From the NCBI RefSeq assembly GCF_047495875.1, contig NC_092458.1:111959727-112023726 (forward strand): a stretch of 64,000 nt of DNA, given 5' to 3'. The DNA comes from Pithys albifrons albifrons. Taxonomy: Eukaryota > Chordata > Aves > Passeriformes > Thamnophilidae. Shown piece by piece: positions 35,974 through 50,560 of the stretch. The stretch's first letter is position 1. Each line of letters starts with the position of its first letter. The position numbers and the translations under genes were made by a program. The notes below the pieces were generated by a model. The model was given only the letters and a program-made list of their open reading frames with translations. It was not told the origin of the DNA and made no database searches.

Positions 35974-38900
35974 AAATTTTAATTGTTAAATTTCTACTTG
36001 TTTTCTGGTGGTGAATTTATCAGCAGGGAGCCAGCCACTGTTCAGATTTTGAACCTGAAGAAAATGCAGCAGCCTCATCAGGATGTAGGTAAGAATCTGC
36101 GGGGAAAAAAAGTGAGAATATATCTCCGTTAAGAGTGATAGGTTTACTGAGGAAATCATCCAGTCTGAGAAACTCTCCCGCAGGCTACAAGAATTTGCAA
36201 ATAAACCTCTTTCCTTAAAAGTCCCGATTATACATACAGACAGTGCCTCTTAAGAAGCCGTTGTGTTTGGCTGCTGTAATGTCGATTTGTGTCCAGCAGA
36301 TGGACGTCATTGGCCAGAAGGTGAAAGGTTTGGGTCTGTGCAGAGCACTGGGCACAATGACAGCACCATACAGGGCAGTCTCCATTCTGGTTAACACTTA
36401 ACAGGCACTTGAGCCATGATAGCTGGGTATCATGGTCTCCACTGATTATCCGATACGTCCATTCCCACTGTCTTAGCAAACACAAGCATTGACTGGACTG
36501 TTTCTGGAAGGCTGCCCATGAGGTAAGATCTGCTGGTTATTTCCTCTATTTTAATAACCTGATTACAGGGAAGCACTATTTTTGGTCTATTGTAATCAAA
36601 ACTCACTGGTTGGTATGCTCCTAAAATCATAGCTTCAAACTGACTTTAAAACAATTGAATTCAAGTATGAGCTCATCTGAATTTGTTATTACACTTTGGG
36701 CTTCTAAGCTTTTGGAGTCATTCTGGTTTTATATTGCCATTGGTTTTATTTGGATTAGATAATTTGGAAAACACAGTTCTGGTGTTTTGTCAGTAACTGC
36801 GAGAACAAAACTTTATTTGCATTAAATAAAAGTAAGGAATATTTAAAAAGAAATAATCACATGACTCAAAGAATAGTTGTGGTTTGCAACAACAACTAAA
36901 AGTTTTGGTAAAACAGGCAGAAGACAACTTCACTTTTGTGTTGTGTTAGGCTCCTATTCAGTATGCACTGAGGCACTTTGATAAAGATATGTGAACCCAT
37001 AGCTCTGCTTGAAAGTGCATGTATTTCTAAACTGAGGATTGAGCTATAAAAGCCCCTTTTGAACAAAATGCAAGAGAAGTCAGGCTTCTTCTGAATCTGA
37101 TTGCCCTCTGACTTCAAAAGCAGAACTAAACTCACCAATAGACTTCTCCAAGAAATCTCAGAACTCACTAAACCTCAAAAGAGGCATTTTGCAACAGCAG
37201 CATGGAAATGCAGGCCAGGCTCAAAGTAAGAATAAATTAGTACATTAACACATAGAAAACTGCAGGACCAGAGATGTGATAAATTCACTTTATGAGATCA
37301 CCCAGCAGTTTCTTACACAACTACTACTTCCACTTTAAGGATTAGGTTCTGGTTTACATGAACAAAGTGCTTGGTTTAGTCAGAGTGCACAAGATTTTGT
37401 CAATCAAAGATTTGGCTCACAGCATGAACTGCCACTGTGTATGAATTAGATGAATACCCTGTTAATTAACACCACAGAGCACTACTTACTTGGGAAGTTC
37501 TTGTTCCTGGCAAGGCAATCTGGTGCTCGCCAGCTGGTCAGCCTGCCTCTGGTTCAGCCAGCAGGCTGGGTAAGGAGAATAAGGCCAGTGGTGAGATCTG
37601 TTGGATTTGTGAGATAAGAGGAGATAAGAACACAGTGGAGAGAGAGATCTGAGGGTATCATATGGGAGAGAACAGGAAAGATCCTAGTGGAAGAAGTAAA
37701 GGACAAAAAGCACAGACCAATATAAACAAATTTCTTTATCCTCAGGATCATGTGACAATCCATTAGTGAGCCAACCTGCATTTAGCATAGTTAACAAAAA
37801 AAAGCAACTCAGTAAAAGAAGCTTTACTAAATAGCCGTTTGTGTTTCTTGAAGAGAAAATATCAATATTATGCATGAAAATTAATATTTTTTGACCACTG
37901 TCATGCAACCTGCTGCTTAAATCAATACTCTACTGAAAGACAAACATACATTAAAATATGAGTTAACCTCCAGGCTGAAAAATTTTAATAAAAATAGATC
38001 TTAAATAGATAAAAGGCAATGCTTCCAAAACCCATGAAATTAAATTGCTTTTATATACCCTTGTTCTTCCTATAGCCTTACCTCAGAATAGTATTTTCGT
38101 TATAATTGCATCGGCAGTTTTGTATTGTTCTTCAAAGTAAATCTTTCATAACTCAGGCTAGCCAGGAATAATTTTGCTTCTGAAATACAATGTCAAAACC
38201 TAGACTATTTTAAGTGGGTAATATGACCACTGTTCCTCAAGGAAAATAGAAATACTTCTCCTAACTATGGTCCAGAGCCATGCAGAATGATGTCTTTCCA
38301 TGCCTGGTGAGAGGAAGTTGCCCATTATGGGAGGAGAAATTCAGACCTTAAGTCTTATTGTTCACTAGAGCTGTGGAGTAACTGATACCTGCTCCCCAGG
38401 CACCACACCACTAGTTTCATAAGTCAAACTTGCATTTTCCTGGGAGCACACGAACTTCAAACAACAGAGAAGGGGAAACTAATAAAATATCCTTCCCTGA
38501 ACAACTACTGGAAATACCTGCAAATTGCCTGATTTTAGTCTGCAGCCTGAACTGCAGGAGGACATAGAATTCAAGAATGAGCCTGTGCTTTCTTGGACAT
38601 AGGTCAATAAACTCACTTCAATTGAAATAGATCTAAATTCCTGATAGACCCTATCAAATATGATCATTTAAAAAGTCCCTTAAAGTACTGAAACTGTAAG
38701 TTTTATTCTACATTGCAAGAAATTTTGGGTTGTTTTTTTAATTTTTTTAATGGGGATACCTTTATTACCACATTGAGCTTCAGTCAATTCTTAGTAACAT
38801 TCATGTAAGTTTAAAGAAAGCCTACAGAGGATGAGAGCAGGTGCTGAAGAAAATATCTGATTAACATGAGTAATATGAATGTGCCAAATTGCTGGGGAGT

Positions 38901-41194
38901 AGTTGCCACAGGACAGTCAGTGATATGATATCAATCAGGAGGGCAGCAAAGAAATCCACATTAATGGCTTAGTGACGGAAAGCCTGGGGAAAATACCGTC
39001 TCTTCTAGGCATCTATAACATGGATTTATACCTACCAAATGAAATACAAACTACCCAAGTAGGGAGAATTTTATTCAATCGTGCCTTCTGTCTATTTATC
39101 TACTTTTCTTTTAAGCATAATAATCTATTGTTTTCATGTGCATTCTTTAACTTGAAGCAAGGTTTCCTTTGAATGATGATTTCATTAGGAATTATTCTGC
39201 CAGGCAGCAATGCCTCCAGAGTTATGTACTATATTAATTCTGTCACATTTTTACCTTATTTCTATTTTTATTTCACACAAAATATGAAGGAAAAAATCTA
39301 TATGCTGAGATGCTATTTTCATATATTTCTCATAATTTCGATGACAGATGAACCTTCAAATAAAACACAGTTCAAAAATAAACTATACAAAATAGAACTG
39401 CTCACCATACTAATTGAATAAGGCTGTAGCTTATTAGAAATTTATTATGAAAGACAAGAATTATATTATTTAAAGTCAAAGTCAAGTAAGCCCTGGCTAC
39501 CTATAGGAGCTCTCAGAAAAGTCAACTCTTTGAAAATACCCTTCAGTGCGAGCTCTACATGCTTTTTACCACAATCCAGTAATTCCTGCAGTTATATTAA
39601 GCAGCCCTTTCCATGCAAGAAAAACTATGAGAAAAAGCTCAGGATAAATCCTGTAGCCAGTAGAGAACTGTGTAACAGTAACTAACTCAGTTTATCTGCC
39701 CTTCTGTAGGGTTCTCCCATCTGAAAAGGAGATGGAAGAGGGTACACTTGTGCTCAAAACAGGCAGGAGCATTTACACTGCCCCAGCATGAAGGGGCACT
39801 CACTGTCCAAAACCAAAAGCGAATTAGAGCCTAGAAGCACCTGTATTCGAGCAAAGAAATTCTGCAATTTCATTCAGATCAAGAATACCTTGATAGTTTT
39901 CAAGCAGGGATCCTTTGGACCTTGCCAACAGAGGCTGTTGAATAAGGTGTGATGAATTAACCTGGTCCTTCCTACACTAAAACCTTTCTCCCACCAAGAG
40001 TCCTGAGAAAAAAATGGGATAGAATAGAATGGACAATTCATCACATTTCTCAAATCCTTTTAGGCATCATCTGCTGTCATAAATCTCCTCCAGAGAGGAG
40101 GGTTCTGACCACCTGGCTAAAGCAGCAACCATCAGTATACCACAGTGCTGAGCTCAACCCATCTGTTCAAAAGAAACATTTCATACTTCTGCATCAAGGA
40201 CACTGAAGAGAACTCCATAGAGAGAAATGATTTGTCTTAGAGAAAAAGGAGCTTGCTTTTAAATTTTAGTGCCTATGGTATATTAGCTCCAATTTGAAGT
40301 AGAAAACAGAGGTGATGGAATAGCTAAAAGTTCATTGAAAACAGATAAAGAGTTTGTGGTTTTCCTAGTAGCTGTCAGGATAGCTTAGGTCCCACTCATC
40401 CAGGCTCAAATTTTGGTGCTAAATACTGATTAATACCTTTCATCTGTGCAAGGACGAAGTATTGATTCTCTTCGAAGCATACAAAGTATTGAAGCAACAG
40501 AAGGACGGAATTGCATCACGCTCCCTGTAACTAACTGTTCCCAGCCTCTGCATCATCCCCAGATAACTGACAGATTCATTTCAAATTCAGTTCCCAAATG
40601 ACTGACATATTCAGTTTAATAGGTAGGATTGTGCTGATGACATAGCAGAAGATTTTGACCCTTGCACTACATGGAAACCCTTTCATATATTAAAAATGTG
40701 AAGTTTTAGTGGGATACAGAGGCTCTTTCTGACTTGTAGCCATGAAATCTGTGGGGTAAGTTTCACCCTGGTATGTTCTGTCTTTTGATGTATGGGCTTA
40801 GAGTAGGACCCAGTAATCTGTGGAGAACCACATACAATAGTCTGACACCAACACACACTAACAGAGTGAGCAGAAAGCCTCTGAAGGATTTACTGCACCC
40901 ACCATACCAGCTTAAACACTGCAGCTAGTTGTTTTTCTCATGTGCTGTTACACCACGGTTTGTTGCTAGCTAGGGACAGCTAATTAGATTCTTCTGCTCT
41001 TACTTCTCTGAATCCAGGTCGTTTAAGAGAAAGCAGTGCATTGTACAACTGATCAAATATGTAAGGTTATAAAGTCACCCAAGAAATTGTCGTTTAATGA
41101 AGTATTTCCTCAGACTTGTGGAAACAGAACTTGTATTCCTGTTACATTTTTCATGTTCTCTGGCAAAATAAGGCAAGCTGATATGACTACAGGT

Positions 41195-41223
41195 TGCTGA
41201 TTTATAATAAATTTAAATCAGCA
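41195..41223. repeat. AT-rich inverted repeat
   Basis: TGCTGATTTA and TAAATCAGCA are perfect 10-base arms separated by 9 bases. Confidence 0.85.
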
Positions 41224-43742
41224 TCCAACATGTCCTCTCATTTTTTAGACTATTACACTGTTCACTGAGCACAATAGGAAAAACAAACAGTCTATGGAAC
41301 CTCATTAATAAGAATATTGTGTCAAGCCTTACTGATCAAGCCTTGATAGCAAAAAGAAAGCCCTATTAAAATCCTCTTATAACAGTCCAGTGGAGGCTAG
41401 TCAGCAATCACAGACAGCTCTCATCAGAAATTTTTACTGGTGGATAGGTTGTTTAGAGGTTGGCATTAGTATTTATTTAGAGAGGCAAAGGTCAGGTAAG
41501 GTAAATGCGGAGGTTTGAGATTGAGGTGAAACATCCTGACTAATTTTTTCCCTCTTTTACTACAGTCACATGAAAACCCTGGGTTAAAGTCATTAGCACA
41601 GATGGGTACAGATCAGCATACTGGCAATAAATTACACACAGAGTCAAAGAGAGGGATGGAAAAGCCAGTGAGACATACAAAGTAAAAAGAGATCAGTGTT
41701 TATCTAAGTCCTGACTGTGCCAAACCCTTCCAGGCAGTTTGAAGATGGTCTAAGGATGCATCAAACTTGAAGGGTCTTATGCATGGTAATAATAGAACTT
41801 ATGATTGTGCAGCAGAGGCACATCAAGCCTTGTAATGAATATCAGGTGAAGATATTTTTTCTACAGCATTCAGAACCAGAAGTACTCCACTTTTGAGAAG
41901 GCCCAGCACTGTAAGATTTGAGGAGATGGCAGCTTGTACCTGGAGGAATGGCAGAGCTGCAGCCTCCTTTATACCTTGTATGTAAAGGCACCATTACAGC
42001 TGGTTAACTAAACTGAGGGCACAGGCCATGTGAGTCCATGCTAATGACAGTTCACTGCAGTTTGTATTCTTAACCCAACCAAAGCATTAGTCTTAACCAA
42101 ATAAGAATACCACAGGTCAGTGTTGGTCCATTTAAGTCATTCCTCAGGATGAAAACAACCTTCTGTTTAGCAAGACTGAAGGTTTAAAATTTAGTCATTT
42201 CAAGGCAGTAAAACAAGTAGCAGTGCTGTTATACCCCCATAAAAGGGTAAAAAAGAACACCGTGCCAAAAACAAGTGCCATGTGAAAGAATCCTGACAGT
42301 CCACTAGAAACACTAAATTTGCAGAACTTCATAGGAAAATTTTAGAAGTGTTGAATATTTAAAACCAGGATAGCTGATGTGGGGTTCTTTCAATAGTTTC
42401 AGTACAAGAGCTCACAGTCTTGACTCCCTTCAGAGGAGGGGAGAAATAGTTGCTTCTAGGATGTATCTCGTCACATCCCATGGTGGGTGGCTAATATAGA
42501 TCAGATGTAGTTGAACACTGCTGGAATACAAAGCTACAGGTATGAACAGAAAATGCCAAACTTCTGTAAGTTTCAAAATAAACCCTCTTTCATTCAAAGG
42601 GCCTCAACAGTAGCCCAGGTGGAAAAAGAGCCTCAAACTTTCACTCAACATAGCATTTCTTTAAGAACAAAGAAAAGCACTAAATTGATGCAGGTCTGCA
42701 AATTGCTGCATTAAGTCTGCTATACACAACCCACGCACAGTAACATAAGAGTAATGTAAAAACCTGCATTAGGGATGAAGATCCCTCTCTCCCCCTGTGA
42801 AAGGATGAGTTGAGAGCTGATGGTGGGTGAGTACTGCTAGCAAAGGAAACACTTCACTATCTGTGGGTGAACATTTCATGCATGCTCTTTATTATAAAGC
42901 CCACTGAAAACTTAAAGCTGCTTTCCTGAAGGAGCTGTTGTGTAACTCTGACATCTGGGTTTTTCAGACACTGCCCTGTTTGAACTGGTTATGGAACACA
43001 TTAAACCCAGAAGGCTCCACTTCAGCTGTTTTCAAACCTTCCCCACACTCCTCCACCATCTCAGCTTTTTCAACAGGCTCCAGCTCAGTCCTGGGGCTGA
43101 AGGCTCAGGCCTGGCTTTGTCAGATAAGCAATATCATGGACTGTAGCAGGAAGGAGGCCTTGTTTAAAATATACCATGTTCTCAAGAGTCTGGAAGAACT
43201 GGGATTGTACTTTACAGAAATTTAATCTTCTACTGTAGCTTTGGATCAACTCAAACAAGCTTCTGTGACTATAAAAAGAACTTTTGATTCCACAAATCTG
43301 TATAACTGTGTATGTCAATAACTGATATAACTTGCATATATGCTTGGAACCATACACCACAAATCCTCTGTTTGTGTTTCATTATTATAGTCAGAAATCA
43401 GGCAGTCATGTCATCCATGTCATGTCAATAGCACTACTAAAAATCCAAATAAATAAATTAAAACAAATCAATCCCCCCTTTCTGTTCACAGCTCATAAAC
43501 ACAATCTGAAATTGTTGTTCAAAATAATTATGCATTTTCCAGTGCAATTCTCCACATATGCATAAGGTGCTCACAACAAATCAACCAAATATCAGAATTT
43601 CAGCATTGCTATGGAAGGAACGGCCTGTCACAAAGTGTTTTGAAATCTCAGACTATAGGGATTCAAAAAGCAACCAGATAATTTTGTAAAAGAAATTTAC
43701 AGCAAGTTTCTGTTAAACTCTTTTGGATCAGTATTGCATATA

Positions 43743-43845
43743 ATCATAGAACAATTTGGATTGAAAGGAACCCTAAAGATCATCTAATTCAAATGCTCTT
43801 CACCATGAGCAGATACCTTTCACTAGACTAGGTTCCTCAGAGAAT
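43743..43845 (-). mobile_element. Short CR1 3' end relic
   Basis: ATCATAGAACAATTTGGATT, then AAGATCATCTAATTCAAATG and CTTTCACTAGACTAGGTT, form a reverse-orientation CR1 3' end of about 100 bases. Confidence 0.85.
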
Positions 43846-45246
43846 TTCATCATTGAATTTCATATCAGTGGAAGTTTGGCAAAAGTGCTGGGAAAGTACT
43901 ATTAGAGGTATTCAATCTGCTTATGATTTACCTTGACCATCAAGTTGGAAAGAGGAGACTGTATGAAACCCATGACTGGCCATACCTTTATCTGACCCTC
44001 CACTGCCTTTTTGTGTCATAACATGGAAGTATCACTCCACTTTGCTGATTTCATGGTTTATGCAGCTACCTGCTCCACTAAAAAATCAAAGTATTGACAG
44101 ATGATATTTATGGTAGAAATCTCCTTTTATAAAACATTCAGAAAGCTTGCTTATCTTTGTGTCACCATGGTATTTAAGCTGCATTTTTACATTCCAGACT
44201 TCCCATAGGAGTTTGTGTTAAAAAAAATATCAATAAGTTGGAAAAGCAGCTGCACACATTCATGAACAACAGGTCCATAAATGGATAACAAGAGGAAGAG
44301 ACAGGAACGTTCCCTTGATGTGCCTAATCCAAAAATTTTAATTCTGGGACAGAAGGAAGGAACAAACATCAGAATGTCAACAGGCTTATATGTTCTGCCC
44401 AAACAGCCACTCCAATTGCCACAGACACAAGCACGGAGAGTTTGTGCCAACAGGCAGTTTATGAAATTCTTATCACTCCAAAAACTACAAAAAGGGGACA
44501 GGATGACCTAAGATATTACTGCTTTTTCTAATATGCCTTCAGTACTGAGCAAACTGAACACGATCAAAGAGACAGAACACAGAGGCAAGCAAGTAATCTC
44601 AGCCATATACATTGTGCTGAAGGTACTGCTGGGCTTGTTCCATCAAGGCTCTGTTACTGCTTGTAGTGGCAGGGGAGAGACAAGGTTCTCCAACACTGCA
44701 AAACTTTTACGGATGTGTTACTAGTTCATTCTGATGAGATCAGAGCCAGGAGCACTGAAGGAGGAGAGTAGTTTGGTAGACCAATATAGCCAACAGGCAA
44801 CTCATTAAACTGGCAGCTCTTCCAACTAAGGATAATCATGGAAGTGTTATTAGGACACTCAGTGCAGAAACAGCAGTAGGAATGCAGCACAGCACAAATG
44901 CAGTACCCCAGTTCCATGATATGGGCCAGCAAAGATTTGCAGCTGCGGACTAAAGGAAAAAAAGATCTAAAGTTGTATGTGCACAGTAGTTCCAAAGAAG
45001 TATTTTCAGACACATCCTTTTGACTGTAACTTTCTGAGAATGATCTGTATATTGTTTTGGTTGACTATAAGACTCCATGAAGTGTAAAGTGGGCATCTAA
45101 AATGGATGCTAGAAATGGTCTTAGTCAAGACAAAGGAGGAACAGTATACGAAAACTTTGTTATATCAGACATCACTGATCTTGGCACATTTAAAAAGTAT
45201 ATTTAGAGAAGCAAATTTCCATATTTCTAAAAAATTAATACCTGTG

Positions 45247-45312
45247 AATGTATAATCATATCTAACTGCCAATGTGTAATCATATCTAACTGCCAATGTA
45301 TAATCATATCTA
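45247..45312 (+). repeat. Tandem repeat, 24-base unit, about 2.8 copies
   Basis: Units starting at 45247, 45271 and 45295 read AATGTATAATCATATCTAAC followed by TGCC. The second unit has one substitution and the third is incomplete. Confidence 0.93.
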
Positions 45313-48300
45313 GGACTTACACTATTGGTACTACAGACAGGAAATTATGCAAATAATACATAGAAATGTGGATAATACTGTGGTTAGCACAGCAATGATA
45401 GACACTTGAACCTGAGACTTCACCTACCCTGAATAAAAAGGGTTGATTGCAGCTGAAGTAACTCTCATCCAACTGACTTTAAGTATATCAGGTGGCAACA
45501 GTTCAGTAGCTACAGTGACGTGGATCTTGGTTGGAGAGGTACCAAACCTCCCTGGCAGCTGCACTATCTTCTGTGCAGTTGCAGCTATTTTCTGATAGGA
45601 GCACAAGCAGCTCATCAAAAGCTAATTTGGGAAAAGCAACATGAGCAGCAGTAACATCATGACAGCAGCAGAGTCCTGCTATGAGTGATGTTTGTCACTG
45701 TGCTACTCTCTACTTTGCTGGTGCCAAGAGGACACTTGGAACCCAAAAAACCCACCAGGCTAGAAACTTTGGGCCTACAAACACCAAACCTGCAATATAT
45801 TTATGCACATGAATGAATTAAAATTTACCCACAGATTTATAGCTTCGAATGAAGCCCAGAAGTTTCTACTTAGCCCACCAGCTCATGTCTGCAACTCTAC
45901 TGCACTTGACTCTAATTTCAATTCTGTCCATTTGAAGCAGCAGAGTTATGCCAGCACAAAGTCAGAATCAGGTGTTTCTTATTGCAGTGTCTGCCTGCCG
46001 ATAGGATGTTATGAAACCACAATACCATTCCTAAAAGGCACACAGAACTGCATGGTGCATGAAATATGCTCTACAATAAGCTAATCATTGATAAAAGCCT
46101 CTACAATGTTGCTTATTTTATCTATAGGAAAGATACTGAGAAAAATAGCAATCCTGACATCTTGATTCTTGAGTGATGTGAAGTATGTACAGGATGCCAT
46201 GCTTTTATTACCTAAGCACTAATGGCAATTTCGGAAAAGGAATTCAGGCAAAGTGGCGTATAATAGGAGATCAGTTAGAAGAGCAGTAAGTCCTGTTTTA
46301 AGTCAGGCCATTCACTAGCATCGACAGGAATATAACCAGTCAGCTGGCTGTGGTTTTAAAAAAATTAGATAGTACATTTACTGCATGAAAACAAAGAAGA
46401 TGTCAAGGGATTTGGGGGAACAAATGGTTAAATCCTCAAGATCAAAGTCTGTCACATGCTATCACTCTCAGTTTTAGAGAATCCGAGAGATGCAAAGAAG
46501 TTTCTAAAAAGTCAACCAGAACCACAACTTCAGTATCTGGATTAACTCAGGAATCTTGCCTCACTGTAGGGTGTGTGTGCCTTACTTACCTGATGACAGT
46601 GACATGAATTGCCTGTCTGTGAGGAAGAGGGCACAGTAGTCTACCTTGCTTGACTTATGTCAAATAGCAAGGTGTGTTTTCACACAGCTGATCGTAACCC
46701 AATTGTAAGAAAACCTTCCTTTACAGAAATGAAGGGTTCCCCCCAACTGGATGTTGAAGTCAGACAACAGAATTCCTCAACAAAATGCAACTCTTCTGCT
46801 GCTCAGTTATAGCAGAAACAAGTACTGGATTCAGTCAACCTTTACTATTATAAGCACTCTTCTATTTTTGGCTTTGGGAAATGCAACTAAATTTTTCTTA
46901 GTCATTTCACAGCTGATTTTTCCAATCCATATCTGTCCTTTGGGAACACAGCAACACAGCTTCCTTTTTATATGGGAAGAAGTTTAAGGTAACCAATACC
47001 TCTCACATAGAGCCCTCTATGGACTGGCTTTTGCAAACACGGGGCCACTTAGGGCTGTAAGTGCCTTTTTTCATGAAGTATGTCCATGTCCACCATGCAA
47101 ATATAGCAAGTCCTGATTTATTCTAGATTTACTCCATGCATATAATATTTCCGCAGGTCTACTGGAGTATGCCTGGCTTATGACAGAAGAAATTATTTGG
47201 TTCATATGCACACAAGTTCTGCTGCTCTCTTGCTCCCTGCCTGCACGAACAGCAGCTGAAAAGAAGCTGGGAAGGGGCTTCTTTCACTAAACATTTCCAT
47301 CCTGAGGCCTCCTAGAGCACAGGTCCTGTATATACACATGTGTTCCATGCTCTCTAGTGATAAGACATTTATTGCTGCCCTGCCATGCATTATGTGCTTG
47401 GCCATCAGCATATTTCCAAACAGTTACTATCCAAGCTAACTGCAATTCAGGACTTGGGATCACCATCCCTGTAGAATCCAGGACACAATGACAAAACATT
47501 CATACTCTGTCCACTATCCTCTACTCCTTGCTTTACTTGCTGAGAATCATTCTTACTACCAAATTGAAATTAACCAAGGATTAAATTAAAATGACACACT
47601 TTAAACCAAATGTAGTAGTTTCCTATTCACTTTCACAAAGCCAAGCATTATAATTATCATTTATACAGCTAAAACAAATTCCAACAAAAGCAACAAGGTT
47701 TCAGTCAATCCAAAACCAGAATGTGAACTAATGAGTTTATAATTCGCAGACATTACCTAGCAGAATTTTTTTCCCTCCTCCTTACCTCTGCCCTTGCCCA
47801 GGCTGGGATGTGGGGAATTCCATTGCTGCAGGTAATTTGGTCTCCAGCTTTCAAAAGGAAACCTACAAGAAAAGGGTTCTGTAAAAAAATATGCAGAATA
47901 AAGGAGACAGGAGTAAAACAAATGCAGATTTTTAGAAAGATTTTAGAAGCTGAATTTCTTCCCCAAGTTTTTTGAGGACAAACAGAGAGAACCTTTAAGC
48001 AAAGAGAGACCTTCACTGAAGGTATAAATGCCATTTCCCACATAGATTACATACAAGTCATGAAAGAAGTTTTGAGCCACTCAAATCATTGTCATATAAC
48101 GTCAAGCAATAATTTATTATACTGCTTATTTAGCAAGTCATTCTTCATACCTTGCAAATGAAAAACTTCTATTTAGCTCAAATGGAAACGGATGGATAGG
48201 GAATAACTTGACAAATTTAAGGGAGCTAAAACCTGTAGTGACCACTAAAAAGCAGTTTGCAGGTTATGACTGGTGATATGAACTCTCACCTGGGGGCACA

Positions 48301-50082
48301 AGGAATTGTGATACAAGATGCAGCTCCCAGAGCTCTGTGTGAGTTTGGAGCCTGTAGGATGCCAGGGGGCATTGCAGGGGGCAGGAGAGTTTTGGCAAGT
48401 GTCATCTGGTGTGCAGTGTCTGTAGTGATGGTTGTACAGGTACTAATGAGAAAGTCTGTAACTACTTAAAGGAAACTACAGTTATGAATTTTAACAAGCC
48501 AATAAATCATGCCAGAGACCCTGACTAGGTACTTGAGTGACTCATTAAAACTTCTGAAATCTAAGTATAGCATATATTATATGTAGTTTTCATTAAAATA
48601 CATGATACACAGATTCATACCTTTATATGTAAAAATCTATTTTTCAGTTTATGACAGATGCTAACACAGGGAAGCTTTATGGGTACAATTGCTGTTGATA
48701 GATTGATCATTTTCAAAAATAACTAGATGGCCCACAGTAGACAGCCCCTCTGGTAGGAACAAAATGAAAGGCAAAATGCTAAGTTAGAAGATACAATTTC
48801 ACTAGACTATATATAGCTCTAGTTTTCCAGGAAAAAATTGTGAAATGTGCATCTGGACTGAACCACTGATAGCTCTACTCTTCCATAATTGTTGTGATGG
48901 AAAGAGAGGTTGCCCTCATAAAAAGTACAGGGTCATGAGGTGGGATGACAGTGAAAGTTCTGATCCACCTTTTCTTTTTTTTTTTAAGGTTGCAGTACAT
49001 TAATTGAGAGATGAGTATTTCAGTAATGATGTAGAAAGAAATGAAAATTGATGATCCTTTCAAGGACAGGCCATGCAAGGAATGACTGAGAGTAATTTTC
49101 ATCTGTAAGCTCTTTACACGTTTACATGAAATAATGGTCTCTTTCCAATGATGGGATGTTGGCATTCCAGAAGTCCTCACAGCTGGCAAGTTCAGTAGAC
49201 TTTAAAAATTAACTGTATCCAGACCCCCAACTTTATCTGCATAAAGGTACTTGTTTGGGGTCAGGTCCCACACACATCAGAAAGGTAGCATGGGGAAATG
49301 TCTTGCAGTTGTCTGTGCTGTGCTTCTATGGATATAGAAAAAGTCATGGTTCAAAGCTGGTGTTTATTAAGACCTCTATAATTAGAAAATACAGATGTTT
49401 TCTTTATGTGCATAATATAAACTCTCCATAGTGTAAATGCAGTAACAGTGAAGTGAAAGTTTCCAGCACATTTTTGTGTGCGAATTTTAAGTGTCTGGAT
49501 ACTCTTCAGAACGTTTAACTGTTGTTTTCAAAACTTATCTAAGATAGCTTAGCAAAGCATCTACAAGTAAAGCTGTTCACTATGGTGCAGTGTATCTTAT
49601 CTTTTTCAAGCCTGAAAGATTAAAACACTATAGGTTTATTGTAACTCAGCATGTTGACAGAGAATTCTTGATCTCAAAGGACATGGTTAATTGTGAGCTG
49701 GGAAGATGTTTCCTCAGTTTTATTGGTCCTGCAGAACACATTAGAGCAGGTTTGGCCCCATAATAACCACTGCTCCACTGACTTCCTAAACAGCAGTGGC
49801 TTGCATCCAAGCTGCTGGAAATAGCTGTGCCCATACAGGTGGCTGAAAGGACTCAGGCACAGGAGCAGAAGGAGTCAGGAGTAGAACAGGACACAGCCTA
49901 ATACAGCTGTAGTTGAAGCTGGTAACATAAACATCTGGATTGTGTTGTGCTGCTACTGCTTTCATATGAGTTGGACTCACAAAAGAAGGACAAATGCTGC
50001 CTGTAGCCACTGAGGTGGAGCTCAGAGATGTCCAAATTGTCTTTAAGTGTAGCAGCTTGGGCACTGTACTGTGACATTACAA

Positions 50083-50106
50083 TGCAGAGAGTGCAGACTC
50101 TCTGCA
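50083..50106. repeat. Perfect hairpin, 10-base arms
   Basis: TGCAGAGAGT and ACTCTCTGCA flank the 4-base loop GCAG. Confidence 0.92.
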
Positions 50107-50279
50107 GGGTGATTTAACCTACGAGGGCTCTGTGCTCCCGTCACTGTCAAACAGGCATGCCCCAACTATTCCTGTTGAACTTAGCCTCTTTTATATTAAT
50201 GGGTTTCACTGCTTGTGGTATTTTAATTGTGTTCTATTGCCAAAGGCTTCATAATACCTTGATGATGTTTTATGTAGAA

Positions 50280-50560
50280 ACAGAAGTTTCTAGTTGCTTG
50301 AAGACTGAGATGACACCCTGAGTAATTGCACAGCTTAGGACAATGATATCCGAGCATATGCCTCGCAATTTCGCATTTGCATTTGATAACCTCATAATTT
50401 ATATGAATAATCTAAAAACACAGCAGAAATGCCCCAGTGGCTCTGATGCATTTATTTTTAAAAGCAATTAGCACAGAGGCTTCCTGACACTCCCAGCTAT
50501 CTAGCCAGCTTTTAATACAAATTAATTAGATGCTGATAAAGAGCAAAAAGGCTTGATGTG
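50280..50560. promoter_or_regulatory. Candidate conserved regulatory element (motif-based)
   Basis: The stretch contains ATTTGCAT (octamer, POU-type, near 50376), GATGCATTTATTT, AATTAGCACAG, AAATTAATTAGATG and CCTAATTGC within 280 bases, without low complexity or repeat resemblance. Dense homeodomain and POU motifs are typical of vertebrate developmental enhancers. Conservation was not tested. Confidence 0.3.

Larger units (their letters stand above)
31977..43742. other. Upstream intergenic DNA, middle part
   Basis: I see no gene, RNA gene or intact transposon. The sequence is AT-rich. Notable items are a 9-bp-arm hairpin at 35951-35973 and an inverted repeat at 41195-41223. All open frames are under about 125 codons and lack family resemblance. 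Confidence 0.7.
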
